A DNA stretch of 64,000 nucleotides from positions 1 to 64,000 of the forward strand of contig JAJBUA010000017.1 of assembly GCA_020860565.1 (NCBI GenBank). The letters are read 5' to 3'. This document shows positions 1 through 6,632 of this stretch, piece by piece; the stretch's first letter is position 1; every line of letters begins with the position of its first letter. The position numbers and the translations under genes are program-made. This stretch comes from Clostridiales bacterium. GTDB taxonomy: Bacteria > Bacillota > Clostridia > Lachnospirales > Lachnospiraceae. Below the pieces are notes generated by a model. The model ran no database searches and was not told where the DNA came from. It was given only the letters and a program-made list of their open reading frames with translations.

Positions 1-8
1 CAAATAAT

Positions 9-15
9 CCCTCCT
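9..15 (-). promoter_or_regulatory. Ribosome binding site of a gene leaving the window
   Basis: AGGAGGG follows the lacI-family stop codon directly on the minus strand, with a possible TTG start at positions 3-1 or a start just outside. It shows that the LacI-type regulator is followed closely by another gene in the same direction, presumably a co-transcribed target. Confidence 0.55.
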
Positions 16-999
16 TTATTTCCGGATCGATTCCGCCATAACAAGTTCAAATCCGATTTTTAATTCCCTGCACACTGCATGTTCTTCTTCCATCTGCTCT
101 ACCAGAATCTTCGCGGCTTCCCGCCCACAGGTCTTATAATGAAGATGTACAGTCGCAAGCGCCGGAGTTACAATCCGGCACACCGGCGTATCGTCCATTC
201 CGGCGATCTGGATATCCTGCGGAATCGATTTCCCGCATTCCCGCAGGTACAGCATCGCACCAGCGGCGATATTATCCGTCGCGCACAGCACCGTATCCAC
301 CTCTGGCTCTGTCTCCAGAATCTCTTTCATCTTCTGATATCCGGACTCGATACGGAAATCCCCCTCCGCAAACTGGCCATCCTTCCACGAGATTCCCAGT
401 TCCCGCAGCGCATTCTCCACTCCTTCGCGTCGATTGCGCCCCACAGCCTCGTCCTTTGTCGTCACTCCGATATAACCCGGTATCTTCCCATGCTCCATCA
501 GCGTCTTCATCATCTGACCGGCCGCCTGAAAGTCCTCATGATACACGCAGGAGAACCCCTTCAGATATTGTCCCAGGATCACTACCGGCACCCGGCACTC
601 CTTCAGCAGCTTTTTATGCCTCGTAGTAAAAATCGTCGCAATCAAAATGATTCCGTCCACCTGATTGTCGCGGAAGATCTCCAGATATTTCAGTTCCTCG
701 TTCCGATCATTCGCGGTATTGGCAAGCAACAGTCCATATCCGCTTTTTGACAGCACCTCGCTGATCCCCTCCACCATCCTGCTCACCGTATGGGAATTGA
801 TCTTTGGCAGGATCACTCCTGCCAGCTTTGTCTTTTTTGTTCTCAGCATCTGCGCCTGACTCGACGGCTGATAGCCAGTCTCCTCGATCACCCGGCGGAT
901 GCTCTCACGCTTTTCCTCACTGACATAACCGTCATTAAGGTAACGCGAAACCGTAGCCCGCGATACTCCCGCCAGTTTTGCTATCTCATTGATATTCAA
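16..999 (-). CDS. LacI-family transcriptional regulator
   Basis: DNA-binding repressor of the LacI/GalR family, 327 aa, the usual family length. The N-terminal helix-turn-helix is clear (INEIAKLAGVSRATVSRYL, residues 3-21), followed by the hinge helix region (SSQAQMLRTKKT) and a periplasmic-binding-like sensor domain (about residues 60-325) that should bind a sugar or sugar phosphate. The start is TTG at 999, preceded by GGGGAGG. The hinge and HTH wording resemble sucrose-operon repressors of Firmicutes, but the ligand cannot be read from sequence. An SD sequence right after the stop suggests that the regulated genes follow beyond position 1. Confidence 0.9.
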   Translation of the reverse strand: MNINEIAKLAGVSRATVSRYLNDGYVSEEKRESIRRVIEETGYQPSSQAQMLRTKKTKLAGVILPKINSHTVSRMVEGISEVLSKSGYGLLLANTANDRNEELKYLEIFRDNQVDGIILIATIFTTRHKKLLKECRVPVVILGQYLKGFSCVYHEDFQAAGQMMKTLMEHGKIPGYIGVTTKDEAVGRNRREGVENALRELGISWKDGQFAEGDFRIESGYQKMKEILETEPEVDTVLCATDNIAAGAMLYLRECGKSIPQDIQIAGMDDTPVCRIVTPALATVHLHYKTCGREAAKILVEQMEEEHAVCRELKIGFELVMAESIRK

Positions 1000-1135
1000 A
1001 ACTGCTTCTTCCTCCCCTTAATCATCCACAGCATCGTTCATCTGGTATATTAACGTCTTATTGTCCTTTTGTCTCCAAAGATTATAACAAAAAAAATACA
1101 GGAAAAAAAGACTTCTTTTCCCAGACGTCCGATCA

Positions 1136-1164
1136 TTGAAATCCTCATCTGGTTCAGGTATAAT
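1136..1164 (+). promoter_or_regulatory. SigA-type promoter of the polymerase Y/YolD pair
   Basis: TTGAAA (1136-1141), 17 bp, TATAAT (1159-1164). It lies 33 bp upstream of the chosen TTG start. No LexA operator of the CGAAC-N4-GTTCG type was seen over it. Confidence 0.75.
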
Positions 1165-1196
1165 GGAAACAGATTCTGTAACCGGAGGTGAATCGT

Positions 1197-2705
1197 TTGT
1201 CCGAACGTTCCTATATTGCCATTGATCTGAAATCATTCTACGCTTCCGTAGAATGTGTCGAGCGAGGACTTGACCCGCTGACTACCAATCTGGTCGTAGC
1301 GGACAAAAGCCGCACGGAAAAAACGATCTGCCTCGCAGTATCTCCCTCCCTCAAATCCCTTGGCATCTCCGGAAGGGCAAGACTATTTGAGGTCGTCCAA
1401 CAGGTAAAAAGGGTTAATCAGGCCCGACAGCGCCGTGCGCCCGGACAGATCTTTTCCGGTTCCTCCTGCGACATCAATATACTGAATGCTGATCCATCTC
1501 TGTCTCTGGACTATATCGTAGCCACACCACAGATGGCACATTACATGAAACGGAGCACAGAGATTTATCAGATCTATCTTCGATTCATCGCTCCGGAGGA
1601 CATCCATGTTTACAGCATTGATGAAGTATTTCTGGATGTGACCAGTTATTTACCGACCTATCATCTGACCCCACATGAACTGGCCATGAAGATCATCCGG
1701 GAAGTTTTAAAAGAAACCGGCATCACTGCTACCGCCGGTATCGGCACCAATCTCTATCTCTGTAAGATCGCTATGGACATCGTCGCCAAACATATTCCGG
1801 CAGACAGGGACGGCGTCCGTATCGCTGAACTGAATGAAATGAGCTACCGGCAGAAGCTATGGGCGCACCAGCCTATTACCGATTTCTGGCGGGTCGGTCG
1901 CGGCTATGCTGCACGGCTGGAAAAGCTGGGCCTTTATACCATGGGCGATATCGCCCGATACTCCCTGAACAGCTATGGAGAAGAACGACTGTACCGGGAA
2001 TTTGGTATCAATGCTGAACTCCTGATCGATCACGCCTGGGGCTGGGAGCCCTGCGGCATCGCAGATATCAAAGCATTTAAACCGGAAAATAACAGTATCA
2101 GTTCAGGCCAGGTTCTGCAGTCTCCGTATGAATTTGAAAAAGCAAAACTGGTTGTCCAGGAAATGGCCGACGCACTTTCTTTAGATCTGGTAGATAAGGG
2201 TCTGGTTGCTGACCAGATTGTACTGACAGTCGGATATGATACAGAAAATCTGATTGATCCCAACCGAAGGAAATCTTTTCATGGTGAGGTTACTACTGAC
2301 CGTTACGGCAGGAAAATACCGAAACAGGCTCATGGCTCCATTAATCTGGGGCGGCAGACCGCATCCACAATATTGATCACCAACGCGGCCATGGAACTCT
2401 TTGACCGTATCGTTGATCCGGATTTGCTGGTACGCCGGATGTATGTTGTTGCGAATCATGTCGTCACAGAAGACCGGATCAAACCACCGGAGCCGGAACA
2501 GCTTGATCTTTTCACGGATTACTCCGCTCTGGAAAAACAGCGCGAAACAGAACAGAAATCTCTGGAAAAAGAGAAACGCCGACAAAAAGCAATTCTGGAA
2601 ATCCAGAAAAAATTCGGCAAGAATGCCCTTTTAAAGGGAATGAACCTGAGAGAAGGCGCAACCGGCAAAGACCGCAACTCACAGATCGGCGGTCATAGAA
2701 AATAA
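1197..2705 (+). CDS. Y-family DNA polymerase (UmuC/UvrX-like)
   Basis: Error-prone translesion polymerase of the UmuC/DinB family, 502 aa. The first catalytic acidic site is in IDLKSFYASVEC (about residues 9-20) and the second in YSIDEVFLDV (about 140). The little-finger region follows, and QLDLF near residue 434 is a textbook beta-clamp-binding pentapeptide. I chose TTG at 1197 because GGAGG (1184-1188) sits 8 nt upstream; the in-frame GTG at 1188 overlaps the SD. A YolD-like gene follows after 14 bp, as in Bacillus uvrX/yolD and yqjW/yqjX pairs. Likely damage-induced, but no SOS box was visible. Confidence 0.9.
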   Translation: MSERSYIAIDLKSFYASVECVERGLDPLTTNLVVADKSRTEKTICLAVSPSLKSLGISGRARLFEVVQQVKRVNQARQRRAPGQIFSGSSCDINILNADPSLSLDYIVATPQMAHYMKRSTEIYQIYLRFIAPEDIHVYSIDEVFLDVTSYLPTYHLTPHELAMKIIREVLKETGITATAGIGTNLYLCKIAMDIVAKHIPADRDGVRIAELNEMSYRQKLWAHQPITDFWRVGRGYAARLEKLGLYTMGDIARYSLNSYGEERLYREFGINAELLIDHAWGWEPCGIADIKAFKPENNSISSGQVLQSPYEFEKAKLVVQEMADALSLDLVDKGLVADQIVLTVGYDTENLIDPNRRKSFHGEVTTDRYGRKIPKQAHGSINLGRQTASTILITNAAMELFDRIVDPDLLVRRMYVVANHVVTEDRIKPPEPEQLDLFTDYSALEKQRETEQKSLEKEKRRQKAILEIQKKFGKNALLKGMNLREGATGKDRNSQIGGHRK

Positions 2706-2719
2706 AGGAGACTGAAACC

Positions 2720-3148
2720 ATGCCCCACAGAATCATCGAAGACTATCAGGATATCATGAACCTCCCCCATTTTGTATCCAGAGACCGGACGCATATGTCT
2801 ATGATCGAACGCGCAGCGCAGTTTTCTCCCTTTGCAGCGCTCACCGGCTACGAGTCCGCTGTAAAAGAGACTGCACGCCTGACCGGTCAGCGGCTGGAAC
2901 TGGCGGAGGATGAAAAAGAAACCATCGCCCGGCGCCTCACCCTCCTTCAATCCCGGCTGGCAGAATCACCTCTTGTAGAGATCACCTTCTTCATCCCCGA
3001 TGATAAAAAAGAAGGAGGTGAGTATCACACCATAACCGGCACGGTGAAAAAACTGGACAACTTTCAAAGACACATCATCATGATGAACGGAATAAAAATC
3101 TCCATCGATGATATCGTCGGAATAGAGGGATCCATATTTTCTGTTTAA
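2720..3148 (+). CDS. YolD-like family protein
   Basis: Small protein of 142 aa beginning 14 bp after the Y-family polymerase gene, with SD AAAGGAG. The segment DRTHMSMIERAAQFSPFAAL near residues 24-43 is the typical YolD-like N-terminal signature, and the C-terminal half has the beta-rich ITGTVKKLD and IDDIVGIE pattern. The family is a regular companion of UmuC-type polymerases in Firmicutes; its biochemical role is not established. It is the last gene of the two-gene unit, followed by a terminator. Confidence 0.85.
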   Translation: MPHRIIEDYQDIMNLPHFVSRDRTHMSMIERAAQFSPFAALTGYESAVKETARLTGQRLELAEDEKETIARRLTLLQSRLAESPLVEITFFIPDDKKEGGEYHTITGTVKKLDNFQRHIIMMNGIKISIDDIVGIEGSIFSV

Positions 3149-3185
3149 AAAAGAACTGCTCATCAACAACAGTTCTTTTTCTATT
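3147..3185. terminator. Bidirectional intrinsic terminator
   Basis: Perfect stem AAAAAGAACTG (3148-3158) / CAGTTCTTTTT (3170-3180) with an 11-nt loop and T-rich flanks on both strands. It separates the plus-strand yolD-like gene from the convergent ybeY operon. Confidence 0.85.
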
Positions 3186-3238
3186 TCTTTCATTACTTAT
3201 TTTATTTATACCATTCCTCCGGATCAATCCATGTTATC

Positions 3239-3736
3239 TCATCGCGGAAACCCTGCCTCATCCAGAATCGTCCGCTGCCGCTCTTCCATCGCAGCCCGCT
3301 CCTCTTCGTCAATATGGTCATATCCGCACAGGTGCAGGACGCTGTGAGCCACCAGAAATGCCAGTTCTCTCTCCTGCGAGTGTCCATATAATTCAGCCTG
3401 TTCGACGACCTTTTCGACAGAAACCACAATGTCGCCCAGCATCAGTTCTCCCGTATCCGGATCAAAAGTATCCTCAAAGGCCTCTTCTACATGGCTGAAA
3501 TCCGACGGAGCCTCATACTCAATCATCGGGAAAGAGAGGACGTCTGTCGGCGCGTCAATCCCTCTCTGCTCTCGGTTGATCTCCCGGATGGAGGCATTAT
3601 CCGTCAGAAGGACCGAGACTTCCGTCTCATAGGGGCAGCCCTCATAATCCAGCACTGCCGGAATAACTTTTTCGATAATCTCTGTATAGGGAATCGACAA
3701 TTTCTTATCGGTCTCATAATCAATCTCAATACTCAT
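3239..3736 (-). CDS. ybeY: Endoribonuclease YbeY, 16S rRNA maturation
   Basis: Zinc-dependent single-strand RNA endonuclease needed for 16S rRNA 3' maturation and ribosome quality control. It is 165 aa, normal for the family, and the metal-binding signature H-x3-H-x5-H appears as HSVLHLCGYDH at about residues 129-139. Its start overlaps the phoH stop by 4 nt (ATGA), implying translational coupling. The phoH-ybeY pairing is widely conserved. Confidence 0.95.
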   Translation of the reverse strand: MSIEIDYETDKKLSIPYTEIIEKVIPAVLDYEGCPYETEVSVLLTDNASIREINREQRGIDAPTDVLSFPMIEYEAPSDFSHVEEAFEDTFDPDTGELMLGDIVVSVEKVVEQAELYGHSQERELAFLVAHSVLHLCGYDHIDEEERAAMEERQRTILDEAGFPR

Positions 3737-4728
3737 TTTTTCGTTCGCTGCCTGCGTGCTTCTGCCGCAGCGCTTTTCCTTTCATAATCATCATAGGCCT
3801 GCACGATCTTCTGCACCAGCGGATGACGCACGACATCGCTGGCCGTTAGCGTGCAGAACCCAATGTCGTCAATCTTCCCCAATACCTTTTTTGCCATATC
3901 CAGACCGGATACCGCTCCGGAAGGCAGATCCTTCTGCGTCTGGTCGCCGGTCACCACAACCTTTGAGCCGAAGCCGATCCGGGTCAGAAACATCTTCATC
4001 TGCGCAGGAGTCGTATTCTGCGCCTCATCCAGAATGATATAGGCGTTATCCAGAGTACGCCCCCGCATATACGCAAGCGGAGCGACCTCAATCAATCCCT
4101 TTTCCTGATTATGCAGAAAACTCTCCGCTCCCATAATCTGATACAGAGCATCATACAGGGGTCTCAGATAAGGATCAATCTTACTCTGCAGATCTCCGGG
4201 CAGAAAACCCAGTTTCTCGCCCGCCTCTATCGCCGGACGTGTCAGGATGATCCGGTTTACTTCCCCGCTCTTAAATGCCTGAATTGCCATCGCCATCGCC
4301 AGATAAGTCTTGCCGGTACCGGCCGGGCCAATACCGAAAACAATCATCTTTTTACGGATCATGTCCACATATTCTTTCTGTCCCAGAGTCTTCGGCTTGA
4401 CCGGTTTGCCATTTACCGTACGGCAGATGATATCCTGATCAATCTCCAGAATCTTACCGTCCGACTCTGTAAACGAAAGAGCCAGGGCATAATCGACATT
4501 CTGCTCCGTGATCGGAGTCCCCCGGCGCGACAGCTCCGTCAGCGTCTGAAATACGCTCTTTGCCCTGGAAATCATATGCTCCGGTCCGATCAGCCGGATC
4601 TCTCCGTCTCTGGCTACAATCGTTACATGCAGCGTACGCTCTATCTTCTTTAAATGTGCGTCAAACTGTCCGCAGACATTTCTCACATGGTCAACAGGTA
4701 TATCAATGATTGTTTCCGTTACGCTCAT
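3733..4728 (-). CDS. phoH: PhoH-family ATPase
   Basis: PhoH-like protein of 331 aa with Walker A GPAGTGKTYLAM at about residues 132-143 and Walker B YIILDEAQN near 230. An N-terminal KH-like RNA-binding region precedes the ATPase core, as usual for the chromosomal PhoH/YbeZ type, which acts with YbeY in rRNA processing. The start overlaps the 3' end of yqfD by 26 nt and the stop overlaps ybeY by 4 nt, so yqfC-yqfD-phoH-ybeY look like one transcript. Confidence 0.93.
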   Translation of the reverse strand: MSVTETIIDIPVDHVRNVCGQFDAHLKKIERTLHVTIVARDGEIRLIGPEHMISRAKSVFQTLTELSRRGTPITEQNVDYALALSFTESDGKILEIDQDIICRTVNGKPVKPKTLGQKEYVDMIRKKMIVFGIGPAGTGKTYLAMAMAIQAFKSGEVNRIILTRPAIEAGEKLGFLPGDLQSKIDPYLRPLYDALYQIMGAESFLHNQEKGLIEVAPLAYMRGRTLDNAYIILDEAQNTTPAQMKMFLTRIGFGSKVVVTGDQTQKDLPSGAVSGLDMAKKVLGKIDDIGFCTLTASDVVRHPLVQKIVQAYDDYERKSAAAEARRQRTKK

Positions 4729-5980
4729 CCGGCTGTGTTGTCTCCTCTGTTAATTCTGATCGTTCTCTGTCCATTTGGGATGGTTCCAGTCTTTGCCGTT
4801 TTCCGGCCGGTTCCTCGGATACAAACGTTCCCCGGAGCTCACAGCCGGTCTGACTATCTAATATTTTAACATCATTTTGAATTATTACTACCCCTTTTTG
4901 CGCAAAATTTTGCTGCGTCTCCTGCGCGAAACGCAGAGTTTCCGTTTCCCACTCACTCTTCGTCCGCGGCCGCTCGTAGATCTGATATTCCTCAGAACGA
5001 ATCGTACTGACCCAGATGGGCAGATAAAAATCACCGAAAAGCGTCACCTGTCGTGTCTCCCGGAATGTTTTCCACAGACTGTCCTCATTTTTCGGAATCA
5101 TCCAGACAAAGGACAGCGGCCCGGCCTTGATTCCTATGCCGCGCCGGATTTTCCCGGTATTGCTTCGGATCGATATCAGCTTTTGCATCGTCTTTGTGAT
5201 TTCCCTGACTGTGAGAATCGTGATATCGGCATCCGCGCATACATATTGCCAGGAAACCGTCTCTCCTAAATCATCCGTAATCGGAATCGCTCCGCTTACC
5301 AGAATCTGCCCTTCTGTGACCGTATCTCCCGCTTTGACCTGAGCTTTGCCCTGCCGGACAATCATTTCCGTAATGACGCCGTCACAGTCAGCAATCAGGT
5401 CAGCTGCTTCTTCCTCTTGTGGGATCGTTTCCTCCGGAAGACTGTTTTCTTTCACCTGGATGATCAGACGGTTGCCGGATATCCGGGCAGACACCCAGAT
5501 GATATCCGGGAAATCCAGACGGATATTTTCTTCCAGCTGCTCACAGTCCACCAGCTTTTTCTTCACGCCATAACCGATATTCTGATCTGAGAGGTAATAA
5601 AGCAGGGTATCGTCCGTAACGAATCGGTTATCCAGAATCGTAACATCCCAGATAAAGCGGCTCATACATCCCAGCGTCAGGAAAAAAAGCACAACCCCTG
5701 CCGCAAAAAGCTTTCGTTTCCGATTGCGGTACAAAAAAAATGGGAATCCATATTTTCCCATAATTTTACAGTGCATACGGGATTTGCGCACCACCGGCCG
5801 GATCCCCCGATAATCGGGAAATGACACCAGAAAATCATGACATTGATCCCCGCAGCGGATATCCCAGATCTCTATCCGATGAAAACGGCAGAGGTTAAAG
5901 AAACGCTCCGGCGCACAGCCGCTCATCCGGATCCACAGATACCCGCGGAAGAAATGTGTCAGGCTCTGTCTCATGCTCAA
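4703..5980 (-). CDS. yqfD: Sporulation protein YqfD
   Basis: Mother-cell sporulation protein of the YqfD family, 425 aa. A short N-terminal region rich in Arg and aromatic residues is followed by one hydrophobic segment (about residues 88-110, containing VVLFFLTLGCM) and a long extracytoplasmic beta-rich part. It overlaps yqfC by 4 nt at its start and phoH at its end. In Bacillus yqfC and yqfD are transcribed under SigE; the molecular role is poorly defined. Alternative start: ATG at 5974. Confidence 0.88.
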   Translation of the reverse strand: MSMRQSLTHFFRGYLWIRMSGCAPERFFNLCRFHRIEIWDIRCGDQCHDFLVSFPDYRGIRPVVRKSRMHCKIMGKYGFPFFLYRNRKRKLFAAGVVLFFLTLGCMSRFIWDVTILDNRFVTDDTLLYYLSDQNIGYGVKKKLVDCEQLEENIRLDFPDIIWVSARISGNRLIIQVKENSLPEETIPQEEEAADLIADCDGVITEMIVRQGKAQVKAGDTVTEGQILVSGAIPITDDLGETVSWQYVCADADITILTVREITKTMQKLISIRSNTGKIRRGIGIKAGPLSFVWMIPKNEDSLWKTFRETRQVTLFGDFYLPIWVSTIRSEEYQIYERPRTKSEWETETLRFAQETQQNFAQKGVVIIQNDVKILDSQTGCELRGTFVSEEPAGKRQRLEPSQMDRERSELTEETTQPDERNGNNH

Positions 5981-6255
5981 AGTCTCCCATCATCAAAAGC
6001 AAGTTCCCGGATCTGTCCGCTGATCCTCATTTCTTCCTGATTATAATAATCGATCCGCAGATGTCTCCCCCGGATCTCAACCTTTCCGCTCTGTGTCTGC
6101 AGACGTACGGTCTCATCCTCATATGCCAGAATACTGCGATAGTTTTCGATCGTCACCTGATGCCTTCCGATAAAAGAGATCAGAACTTCTCCCAGAACAA
6201 CATCCCTGGGAATCTTTAATTCCTCTGCGGCAGTCTGCCGGATCTGTTTCAGCAT
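5977..6255 (-). CDS. yqfC: Sporulation protein YqfC (YabP family)
   Basis: YabP/YqfC-family protein of 92 aa. I chose ATG at 6255 because GGAGAG lies 6 nt upstream; an in-frame ATG at 6279 would add 8 residues but lacks a good SD. The core GEVLISFIGRHQVTIENY and the C-terminal IRGRHLRIDYY are typical of the family, which is linked to spore coat assembly. It is coupled to yqfD by a 4-nt overlap. Confidence 0.85.
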   Translation of the reverse strand: MLKQIRQTAAEELKIPRDVVLGEVLISFIGRHQVTIENYRSILAYEDETVRLQTQSGKVEIRGRHLRIDYYNQEEMRISGQIRELAFDDGRL

Positions 6256-6294
6256 CTCATTCTCTCCGCTCCGCAGCATCTTACTGTATTGTAC

Positions 6295-6325
6295 GAAAAA
6301 ATCCCCGATCCTATGACCGGGGATT
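6295..6325 (-). terminator. Intrinsic terminator of rpsU
   Basis: Stem AATCCCCG (6300-6307) / CGGGGATT (6318-6325) with a T-run on the minus strand. It lies directly after the rpsU stop and just before yqfC, so yqfC needs its own promoter or read-through. Confidence 0.88.
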
Positions 6326-6332
6326 GTAGCAA

Positions 6333-6509
6333 TTAATTAAATTTGCGTTTTCTTGCAGCTTCGGACTTCTTTTTGCGTCGTACGCTGGGCTTTTCGTAAT
6401 GCTCTCTCTTACGAATTTCCTGCTGAATACCCGCCTTTGCACAGTTTCTCTTGAATCTGCGCAAAGCACTGTCCAGACTTTCGTTCTCTTTAACGATAAC
6501 GTTAGACAT
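6333..6509 (-). CDS. rpsU: 30S ribosomal protein S21
   Basis: Complete 58-aa S21, read in a frame different from the longer open frame over the same DNA. It begins [20 protein letters not shown] and ends [13 protein letters not shown], matching bacterial S21 in length and basic character. An SD (GGAGGGAGG) lies upstream of ATG 6507-6509. It has its own promoter (6585-6612), a 5' leader with a small hairpin and its own terminator, so it is a monocistronic unit between alaS and yqfC. Confidence 0.97.
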   Translation of the reverse strand: MSNVIVKENESLDSALRRFKRNCAKAGIQQEIRKREHYEKPSVRRKKKSEAARKRKFN

Positions 6510-6530
6510 CGCTCACACCTGACCTCCCTC

Positions 6531-6559
6531 CAGTTGTGTACTTGTGCATAAAACAACTG
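6531..6559 (-). promoter_or_regulatory. Hairpin in the rpsU leader carrying TTATGCACA
   Basis: CAGTTGT (6531-6537) and ACAACTG (6553-6559) form a 7-bp stem in the rpsU 5' UTR. The enclosed sequence contains TTATGCACA on the minus strand (6543-6551), the nonamer found after several terminators in this window. No T-run follows, so it is not a terminator. Confidence 0.5.
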
Positions 6560-6584
6560 TTTGGGTATTTATAGCACTAGAACG

Positions 6585-6612
6585 ATTATAGCATAAAATT
6601 CCTGTTCGTCAA
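6585..6612 (-). promoter_or_regulatory. SigA-type promoter of rpsU
   Basis: On the minus strand TTGACG (6612-6607), 16 bp, TATAAT (6590-6585). It lies between the alaS stop and rpsU. Confidence 0.8.
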
Positions 6613-6632
6613 CAATTATTTCAAAAGAACCG

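Noticed and set aside
1200-1212. CGAACGTTC near the polymerase Y start as a LexA box
   Set aside because: The half-sites are adjacent without the 4-bp spacer of the Firmicutes LexA operator, and the match lies inside the coding sequence.
6295-6330. SigE-like promoter for yqfC (minus-strand CGTACAAT)
   Set aside because: The first base deviates, the -35 is weak and the site overlaps the rpsU terminator; not strong enough to list.
6311-6556. 81-aa open frame over rpsU
   Set aside because: The overlapping 58-aa frame is an exact S21 with SD, promoter and terminator; the longer frame is its shadow.
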